Positions 13,391 to 19,169 of a stretch of DNA of 19,169 bases are shown piece by piece. The notes under the pieces were generated by a model. That model searched no databases, was not told where the DNA came from, and was given only the letters and a program-made list of their open reading frames with translations. Origin of the DNA: an uncultured Campylobacter sp. (GTDB lineage: Bacteria > Campylobacterota > Campylobacteria > Campylobacterales > Campylobacteraceae); NCBI RefSeq assembly GCF_937997595.1, contig NZ_CALKTS010000004.1:1-19169 (forward strand), given 5' to 3'. The position numbers were made by a program, and so were the translations under genes. Within the stretch, counting starts at the first letter, position 1. Every line of letters begins with the position of its first letter.

Positions 13391-14479
13391 TTAAATTTTA
13401 ATTCCATTCTCGGCTAAAGAATAAATGCTAAAAAATCCGTAGTCGGTGCGGACGTAAAGGCGCTCGCCTGCGATTTCAATAGCAGCAGTTTTGACGCAGT
13501 GCTCGCACTCAAACTCGCCTAAGAGGTGAAAATCCTCCAAGCTGAATGCTTTAAATCCACCATAAAAATACGTAAGAAAAATTTGATCGTTTGCGGCAAA
13601 CCTCATCACGCTTCTTGGCAAGCTTTTTGGTACGCTTAGACGCTTTTTGCTTGCGACGTCCCAAAAATACAGCTCATCAAAGCCGTTATTTACGACCAAA
13701 ATCGCGTCATTTTTGATAAGCCCCACGTTTAGGGAGTGGATATAACCTACGTCGCATTCGATACGGCAAAGCTCGGCGAAGTCTTTTAGGCGGTAGAGCC
13801 TAGCGACATTTTTGCCGCCTTCATCCCCACAGGCTATGCAAATTTTATTGCCGAAGCCTATTGCTTTTGCCGAAAATCCCGTTTTAAAATTTAGCTTCTT
13901 GCCGCTTCCGAAAGCTAAAATTCCATCTGTGCCGCAGGCTAGAATTTCGCCGTTGCCGCTTAGAGTAGAACTAAAGCCTCCTCCTATGATACCCCAGGCT
14001 TCAAAAAGCCTGCTGAATTTCTCTCCGTCAAAAAGAAAGAATTCGTGATCCAAATCAAGCACTAAGGCTTTTTTGGTAGCGGTCATTTTCCACGCTAAAA
14101 TTTTTGGTAGTTCAATTTGCGCAAGAGTTTTTAGCTCGCCGTCCAGCACGATTAAATAATCGCAGCCGTGCTCGTCAAAATTACATTTATAGACGTAAAA
14201 TTTATCCTCAAACTCGGCAAATCCAAGCGCTCCGCTGTATCCGCCGCCGATATAGGCATGCGCTAGTGCCTCGCCGAATTTCGCTTTTTTGTTTTCATAG
14301 ATGAAGCCCTTTTTTAGGACATCAACTTGCTTTTTTACGAAAGCTTTTTGCAGAGCATCGCAATTTGCGAATTCTTTAGAGCTCAGCCTTTCTTTGCCGT
14401 TTTGTAGCGTCTTTGAAATCAAACTAAGCCCTTGCATTTGAAGTAGAATTTGTTTCTTGCCGTCGGTAAATTTTTTCAT
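13391..14479 (-). CDS. uncharacterised protein, WGR-like N terminus and beta-propeller-like body
   Basis: A 362-aa cytoplasmic protein with no signal peptide or membrane segment. Residues 1 to about 65 resemble the C-terminal half of a WGR domain: a strand, then SSKEFANCDALQKAFVKKQ and a LKKGFIYEN ending, as in PARP and MolR-like proteins. The rest is a run of short beta strands with turns such as FDGEK, SGNGEIL and LYRLKDF, repeated about every 40 residues, which suggests a WD40-like propeller. It stands alone between two convergent or tandem units. AGGGG is six bases before the ATG. I do not recognise a function; the domain calls are tentative. Confidence 0.75.
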   Translation of the reverse strand: MKKFTDGKKQILLQMQGLSLISKTLQNGKERLSSKEFANCDALQKAFVKKQVDVLKKGFIYENKKAKFGEALAHAYIGGGYSGALGFAEFEDKFYVYKCNFDEHGCDYLIVLDGELKTLAQIELPKILAWKMTATKKALVLDLDHEFFLFDGEKFSRLFEAWGIIGGGFSSTLSGNGEILACGTDGILAFGSGKKLNFKTGFSAKAIGFGNKICIACGDEGGKNVARLYRLKDFAELCRIECDVGYIHSLNVGLIKNDAILVVNNGFDELYFWDVASKKRLSVPKSLPRSVMRFAANDQIFLTYFYGGFKAFSLEDFHLLGEFECEHCVKTAAIEIAGERLYVRTDYGFFSIYSLAENGIKI

Positions 14480-14555
14480 AGTAGCCCCTAAGTATAAATT
14501 TTTAAGTCTAATTTTAGAATTTCAAAGCTTAAACTATGGGGTGCGGCAAAGCTGT

Positions 14556-14861
14556 TTAAAATCTACCGAGCGCTTCTTTGACGTGATCCTCCGCCATGTC
14601 GATATTCCACATCGGCTCAAAGACGAGATCGATCTCCACTTCGCCGATGCCCTCCACGCTCTCGGCACCCGCGCGCACCCATTCCACCATCATCTCATGC
14701 AGCGGGCACGACTGAGTCGATAGCGTCATCGTGACTTTGGCGTTGTTCGCCTCATCTACCGCTACGTCGTAGATGAGTCCTAGTGACACGACGTCAAAGC
14801 CCACCTCAGGGTCCACCACGGCGCGAAGCGCCTCGTAAATTTGCTCCTTCGTTACTTTCAT
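14556..14861 (-). CDS. MIP18/SufT/PaaD-like metal-sulfur cluster assembly factor (DUF59)
   Basis: A 101-aa protein of the DUF59 (MIP18, SufT, PaaD) family, which helps mature or insert Fe-S clusters. The family signatures are clear: AVVDPEVGFDVVSLGLIYDV in the N-terminal half, the reactive Cys52 in TLSTQSCPLHEMM, and VFEPMWNIDM near the C terminus. Its ATG overlaps the stop of the membrane protein gene (ATGA). It is thus the last gene of a three-gene minus-strand unit with the NnrS-like and DUF2249-like genes. This context suggests repair or maturation of Fe-S enzymes under nitrosative or low-oxygen conditions. The family is certain, but the client protein is unknown. Confidence 0.92.
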   Translation of the reverse strand: MKVTKEQIYEALRAVVDPEVGFDVVSLGLIYDVAVDEANNAKVTMTLSTQSCPLHEMMVEWVRAGAESVEGIGEVEIDLVFEPMWNIDMAEDHVKEALGRF

Positions 14862-16033
14862 TTTTCCTCTCCGAATTTTATGTAGTTAAAGATATTTACG
14901 ATGTTGATTAGCACCAAAATTATGCTTGCTGCTTGCAAGATCACCGCAGGCGTTAGCGCTCCAAAGCCCGCGCACGCAAGCGCTAAGACGTTCGGCACGC
15001 AAGCTGCGTAGGCGATCTTTTTGATTATCATATCCTCAAGCATAGGGATTTTGCGCTTGCCGACGAAGGGCGAGACGTAGTGATACCAGATGAGAAAGGG
15101 CGCGATTTTATAAAGGTGCGCGACGATGAAGGCGAACAAAAAGCCATATAGCAGCCAAAACGCCGCCGTATCCGCGCGATCCGCGAGCCAAAATGCCGCG
15201 CTAAATCCCAAAGCCGCTAGCGAGATGTAGACGTTTAAATTCCAATAATCGATCGCTTTTCGCACGCGCCTGGCTAATATATAGATCGCCTGAGCCGCAA
15301 AGCTCGCAAGTGCGGCAATTGCGATGAAAATTCCAAAGTCTTTTAGTAAAAACAGCCCCGCGAGCAGATACAGCGCCAGTGAAGCTTTTGCTAGCGCGAA
15401 ACTTAGATTGTGCGCCAGGCTAAACATCGGCAGCAGCACGCACGCAGCGCCTACGATGACGAAAAACACAAAGCCCAGCACGAAGTATATGTGATAGGAT
15501 AAAATTTCCGAAAAATACACTCCGAAAATCTCCACGCCGCTAAGCGCTAGCACGAGCGCGAAGCCAAGGCTGATCCCTACCGCCAAAAACGCAGCCGAAA
15601 TCGCAAGCGCTACGGCGGGAAAGCTCCATTTGGGCGTGCCGATGAAGCTTAGCGCGTAGCAGATCGTAAAATAAAATAGGCTAAGCAGCAAAACGGCGCC
15701 GCCTGCGTGCATCAAAGGGATGCTTGAAAGCAGCAATCCCGCGCTTAGCAGAGCCACGCCCGCGCCGTAGGCGAGGAGATTTAAAAACGCAAATTTGACG
15801 GTGAAAAATTCCTTTTGGATGATGACGGAGGTGAGCTGGTAGAGCGCTCCGATGATTATGCTGATTACAAATCCCAGCAAAAATACGTGAAAAAAGCTCG
15901 CCGTCTGCGGCGCCTGGATCGCGCCGAAATCGGCCTTTAAAAAGCTCGCTGCGCTTAACAGCAAAAAGATAAAGCCGCAGATGAAATAGCCGCCCACGAT
16001 GCGAAACGGCGGCGAAAAGGTCGTGATATTCAT
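14858..16033 (-). CDS. polytopic membrane protein, NnrS/COX1-like
   Basis: A 391-aa integral membrane protein with about eleven or twelve hydrophobic helices. Several histidines sit in or next to helices: His49 in SFFHVFLLGF, His181 in LSYHIYFVLGF, His208 in FSLAHNL, His306 in AHLYKI and His318 in IWYHYVSPF. Paired helix histidines with this spacing are seen in heme-binding proteins of the NnrS group and in cytochrome oxidase subunit I-like proteins, which makes it a candidate haem or copper membrane protein. It lacks the cluster of oxidase active-site motifs I would expect. It begins 17 bases after the DUF2249-like gene and overlaps the DUF59 gene by four bases. The family is a reasoned guess. 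Confidence 0.75.
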   Translation of the reverse strand: MNITTFSPPFRIVGGYFICGFIFLLLSAASFLKADFGAIQAPQTASFFHVFLLGFVISIIIGALYQLTSVIIQKEFFTVKFAFLNLLAYGAGVALLSAGLLLSSIPLMHAGGAVLLLSLFYFTICYALSFIGTPKWSFPAVALAISAAFLAVGISLGFALVLALSGVEIFGVYFSEILSYHIYFVLGFVFFVIVGAACVLLPMFSLAHNLSFALAKASLALYLLAGLFLLKDFGIFIAIAALASFAAQAIYILARRVRKAIDYWNLNVYISLAALGFSAAFWLADRADTAAFWLLYGFLFAFIVAHLYKIAPFLIWYHYVSPFVGKRKIPMLEDMIIKKIAYAACVPNVLALACAGFGALTPAVILQAASIILVLINIVNIFNYIKFGEEK

Positions 16034-16050
16034 CTAAATTTTAAAGTCCT

Positions 16051-16395
16051 TTAGCCGTGGCACTTCGCGTCGGTATCGAAGCCCTCATTGACCGCGCCCG
16101 GTTTTAGGCTGATGGTGAGCTTGACCGCGTCGCCGTCCAGATCCTCGCGGGCAATGTCAAATTTGGACTCGATTTTTGGGATCAGCCCCATCGGGAATTT
16201 ATGATTGACCATGACGACCTTTTTGGTTTCGTCTTTTACGAAATTTAAGGCCACCAGCGCATTTACCATCGGCTCGGGCGGAACGCATTTGCGCGAATCA
16301 AAGCCGATGTATTCCACGCCGCCCTGCGATTTTTTATAAAATTTCACCGTAGCGCCCGCCGCGTCGAACTCCTGCCAGTCTGTGAAAAAATCCAT
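16051..16395 (-). CDS. DUF2249-like small protein
   Basis: A 114-aa soluble protein. Residues 60 to about 95, KKVVMVNHKFPMGLIPKIE followed by a short strand ending LTISLK, match the DUF2249 pattern, in which a strand and an NHDPxxL-like turn lead into a helix. Such proteins accompany NnrS-like, hemerythrin and Fe-S repair genes in denitrifiers, and some have redox or iron roles, but none is assigned with certainty. Two cysteines occur, one in SRKCVPPEP and one in the C-terminal KCHG. It is the first gene of the unit with a perfect -10 upstream, and AAGGAT lies before the ATG. Moderate confidence in the family. Confidence 0.7.
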   Translation of the reverse strand: MDFFTDWQEFDAAGATVKFYKKSQGGVEYIGFDSRKCVPPEPMVNALVALNFVKDETKKVVMVNHKFPMGLIPKIESKFDIAREDLDGDAVKLTISLKPGAVNEGFDTDAKCHG

Positions 16396-16423
16396 ACTTG
16401 ATCCTTTTTTAAAATTTCGCGCG

Positions 16424-16429
16424 ATTATA
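16424..16429 (-). promoter_or_regulatory. -10 element of the DUF2249/NnrS-like/DUF59 unit
   Basis: The minus strand reads TATAAT about 30 bases upstream of the ATG at 16393-16395. It is the only promoter-like element in this divergent spacer with a good match. No NssR or FNR-type palindrome (TTAAC-N4-GTTAA or TTGAT-N4-ATCAA) is visible beside it. Confidence 0.6.
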
Positions 16430-16539
16430 TAGCAAATTTTAAAATTTTGAAATGAGGCAGGTCAAGTCCTATTCGGAATTTGTAAATTTAGCCGAATTTT
16501 AATACACTACGCGTTAAAATTCTAAATCCGAGGACCATT

Positions 16540-19169
16540 ATGCAGACCATCACGATCATCGATACGTTCGGCTTTTTTTTCAGGCTCTACTACGCTATGA
16601 GCGGGCTTAAAACAAAAGACGGCAAACCCAGCGGCATGGTGAGCGGATTTGCGAGCTTCATCGCAAATCTTTCGAAGGAATTTAAGAGCGATTATATAAT
16701 TTTCGCTCTGGATAGCAAGGGCAAGACCTTCCGCTCGGATATCGATCCCAACTACAAAACCAACCGCCAAGCTCCGCCGCCCGCGCTTTTGCAACAGCTA
16801 CCCGTCTGCATCGAGATGATCGAAAAGATGGGGCTTTACTCACTCGGACGCGAGGGCTACGAAGCGGACGATCTCATCGCAAGCGTCGTTAAAAAGCACG
16901 GCGCCACGCATAAAATCAACATCGTTACCTCCGACAAGGACCTGTATCAGCTCATCGGCGAAAACGTTAAAATTTACAGCCACGGCAAAAAGATGCTTTA
17001 CGGAAGAGAGGAGTGTTTGCAGCGCTACGGCGTCTATCCCGAGCAGATCGTGGATTTTTTGGCGATCTGCGGCGATAGCGCCGATAATATCCCGGGCGTG
17101 CGGGGCATCGGCGACAAGGGAGCGAAGAAGCTTTTAGACGAATGGGGCTCGCTTGATGGGATCTATTCAAATTTAGACCGTCTGCCGCAAAACAAACAGC
17201 GCGAGTATCTGATAGAGGGGAAGCAGAGCGCCTATATAAGCAAGCGCCTGGCTACTCTTTACGACGAGCTGGAAACCCCGCCTTTAGAAGATGCGAAATT
17301 TCCGCAGCAAAATCCGCTTTTTAAAATCCGCGAAATTTTAAAAGATTACGCGCTAAATAGGCTTCTTTCGGCGTTAAACCTGCAAGAGCAGAACGGACTT
17401 GATCTTTGGAGCGAGGGCAAAAGCGCGGGCGCAAAAAGCTCCGTTTTGGGCGCGGGCGGGAAGGGCACGGGCGCAGAGCCGTCTCGCGGCGGCTCTATCT
17501 TGGACGCTGCTGTAGGGGGGCTAGACGGGCAAAATTCTATCCCTAGCGGCTCCGCTTGCGGCGGACAAAGCTGCGAGCGTGCTTTTAAAACGCCCTTTGA
17601 GCCCATTTGTATCACCGATGCCGCGAAGCTTGCGAGGCTGTGTGAAGGCGTCAGCGCCGAGACCTTGGTGAGCTTTGATACTGAGACGACGAGCATCGAC
17701 AGCAAAAGCGCCAAGATCGTGGGCTTTTCGTTTGCGTTTAACGAGGAGCGCGCCTACTACGTCCCGCTCGCGCATAGCTATTTGGGCGCTCCGGCTCAAA
17801 TTTCTTTGGACGCCGCAAAGGCAGCGATCGGCTCGCTGTTTCGTGGATATGTCGTGGGGCAAAATTTAAAATACGATTTTGAGATCGTGAAAAATAATTT
17901 TAATATCGAACCGCCTGCGCGCTTTGCCGATACGATGGTGCTAGCGTGGCTGCTTGATCCCGCAAACGCCGTGGGGATGGACTCTATCTCGCCGCGGTAT
18001 CTTGGGTACGAGACTGTGCATTTCGGCGACGTCGTCAAAAAGGGCGAGACCTTCGCCTCCGTGGAGCTGGACGCCGCTACGATCTATGCGAGCGAGGATG
18101 CGTGGGTGACGCTGAGGCTGTATTTTAAGCTTAAGGGGCTGCTTGAGCCTGCGCTTTTTAAGCTCGCGCAGGAGCTTGAGTTCCCGTTCGTGCGGGTGCT
18201 TTGGCAGATGCAAAGATGCGGCATCAAGATCGACGCGGAGATGATAAGGCGCCTAATCGGGCGTAACGAAAAGTCCCTGCGAGCGCTTACGGATGAAATT
18301 TATGAGCTTTGCGGCGAGCAGTTTAACATCAACTCTCCCGCTCAGCTCGGTGCCGTGCTTTTTGAGCGGCTTGGGCTTCCTGCCGCAAAGCGCACGAAAA
18401 CGGGCTATAGCACCGACGAAAGCGTGTTGAAGGATCTTACGGCGCTGCATCCTGCGGTGGGTAAAATTTTAGACTACCGCGAGCTGTTTAAGTTGCAAAA
18501 CACCTACTGCGAGCCGCTGCTACAGCTTGCCCTTACAGATCCGCAAAACCGCGTCAGATCGAATTTCTTGCAGACCGGCACGGCCACCGGGCGGCTAGCG
18601 AGCAAAAATCCGAACCTGCAAAATATCCCCGCGCGCGGCACGTTTGCGAAGGACGTGCGGGACTGCTTCTTAGCAGAGGGGGGCTACTCGCTGATCTCGC
18701 TTGATTACTCGCAGATCGAGCTACGCCTGCTCGCGCACTTTTCGCGCGATCCTGCGCTTTTGGCGGCGTTTAGGGCGGATGAGGACATTCACGCGCGCAC
18801 GGCGATCAGCATCTTCGGCGACGCACAGCCCGCACACCGCACGATCGCAAAGAGCATAAATTTCGGCCTCATCTACGGCATGGGCGCGGGTAAGCTAAGC
18901 GATAGCCTAGGCATCGCGCGCGCCGAGGCGAAAGGCTATATCGAGCGCTATTTCGCGGCGTTTTCTACGATCAAGGAGTTTTTGCAAAGCATAAAATCGG
19001 ACGCGAAAGCGCACGGCTATGTAAGCACGCTTTTTGGGCGCAGGCGTTACTTCGACTTCGCAAACGCGCGCAACAACATGGTCTATGCGAGCTATGAGCG
19101 CGAGGCGGTGAATACGAAATTTCAAGGCTCCGCCGCCGACATCATAAAAAAGGCGATGGTTGAGATTTC
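16540..19169 (+). CDS. polA: DNA polymerase I, 3'-truncated by the window edge
   Basis: Three-domain polymerase for Okazaki fragment processing and repair; it runs open to the right edge for 876 codons. The 5' nuclease domain (residues 1 to about 290) has Asp8, GYEADDLIAS, TSDKDLYQL and the helix-hairpin GDSADNIPGVRGIG. The 3'-5' exonuclease domain keeps Asp380 and Glu382 in SFDTETTSID, NLKYDFEI and YASEDAW, so proofreading looks intact. Polymerase motif A is SLDYSQIELRLLAH with Asp722. Motif B has Arg767, Lys771, Phe775 and Tyr779. Motif C (HDE) lies beyond the edge. Residues about 291-350 form an unusual Gly/Ser/Ala-rich linker. AGGA at 16531 precedes the ATG. It diverges from the DUF2249-like gene. 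Confidence 0.97.
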   Translation, partial: MQTITIIDTFGFFFRLYYAMSGLKTKDGKPSGMVSGFASFIANLSKEFKSDYIIFALDSKGKTFRSDIDPNYKTNRQAPPPALLQQLPVCIEMIEKMGLYSLGREGYEADDLIASVVKKHGATHKINIVTSDKDLYQLIGENVKIYSHGKKMLYGREECLQRYGVYPEQIVDFLAICGDSADNIPGVRGIGDKGAKKLLDEWGSLDGIYSNLDRLPQNKQREYLIEGKQSAYISKRLATLYDELETPPLEDAKFPQQNPLFKIREILKDYALNRLLSALNLQEQNGLDLWSEGKSAGAKSSVLGAGGKGTGAEPSRGGSILDAAVGGLDGQNSIPSGSACGGQSCERAFKTPFEPICITDAAKLARLCEGVSAETLVSFDTETTSIDSKSAKIVGFSFAFNEERAYYVPLAHSYLGAPAQISLDAAKAAIGSLFRGYVVGQNLKYDFEIVKNNFNIEPPARFADTMVLAWLLDPANAVGMDSISPRYLGYETVHFGDVVKKGETFASVELDAATIYASEDAWVTLRLYFKLKGLLEPALFKLAQELEFPFVRVLWQMQRCGIKIDAEMIRRLIGRNEKSLRALTDEIYELCGEQFNINSPAQLGAVLFERLGLPAAKRTKTGYSTDESVLKDLTALHPAVGKILDYRELFKLQNTYCEPLLQLALTDPQNRVRSNFLQTGTATGRLASKNPNLQNIPARGTFAKDVRDCFLAEGGYSLISLDYSQIELRLLAHFSRDPALLAAFRADEDIHARTAISIFGDAQPAHRTIAKSINFGLIYGMGAGKLSDSLGIARAEAKGYIERYFAAFSTIKEFLQSIKSDAKAHGYVSTLFGRRRYFDFANARNNMVYASYEREAVNTKFQGSAADIIKKAMVEI

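Noticed and set aside
16396..16539. FNR or NssR-type operator upstream of the NnrS-like unit
   Set aside because: No TTGAT-N4-ATCAA or TTAAC-N4-GTTAA palindrome is present; only a partial GCGTTAAAAT near the polA start.
1..19169. CRISPR array, insertion sequence, prophage or toxin-antitoxin locus
   Set aside because: No spaced direct repeats of 25-40 bp, transposase, integrase or recognisable toxin gene was found.

Overview
The window is a stretch of bacterial chromosome that reads as Campylobacterota, most likely a Campylobacter of moderate GC content. C. gracilis or another oral species is my guess from composition and was not tested. Three things support this. Translated products match Campylobacter families closely. 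AT-rich intergenic regions are full of AAATTTTAA-type words. The gene order follows blocks I remember from C. jejuni: ahpC/fdxA-ndk-yceD-rpmF-plsX-fabH, and folB-cosR-fdxB-ppx.

Layout. Positions 1-55 hold a 9-bp G-rich tandem repeat that touches the window edge. Minus-strand ahpC (184-780) diverges from plus-strand fdxA (961-1245) across a promoter region with a Fur/PerR-like palindrome. A plus-strand run follows: ndk, a GTG-started YceD/DUF177 gene, rpmF (48 aa), plsX and fabH, ending at 4298. About 930 bp (4299-5231) has no intact gene but carries fragments that look like a decayed small protein gene. A minus-strand MetF-like gene (5232-6155) lacks the family's catalytic Glu. It diverges from a plus-strand run: HerA/FtsK-like ATPase, plsY, folB, a CosR/HsrA-type response regulator, a histidine kinase, a second ferredoxin (fdxB) and a Ppx/GppA phosphatase, ending at 13293. 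A minus-strand block follows: a WGR/propeller-like orphan (13391-14479) and a three-gene set of SufT/PaaD-like Fe-S factor, NnrS/COX1-like membrane protein and DUF2249-like protein (14556-16395). polA starts at 16540 and runs off the right edge with only its C-terminal end missing.

How the genes fit together. PlsX and PlsY are the two successive enzymes of acyl-phosphate-dependent phospholipid synthesis, and FabH starts fatty acid elongation. AhpC, the two ferredoxins, CosR and the Fe-S/NnrS-like set point to oxidative or nitrosative stress and Fe-S maintenance. In C. jejuni, CosR is an orphan regulator that controls ahpC.

The most interesting spot is 9598-11600. This CosR homologue keeps the phosphoacceptor Asp51 and is overlapped by a complete histidine kinase gene. 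An intrinsic-terminator-like hairpin with a T run lies inside the kinase's first transmembrane codons. This suggests a regulator that is a true two-component system here, with kinase expression set by attenuation. That reading is inference; the sequence elements are directly visible. I found no CRISPR array, insertion sequence, rRNA or tRNA.
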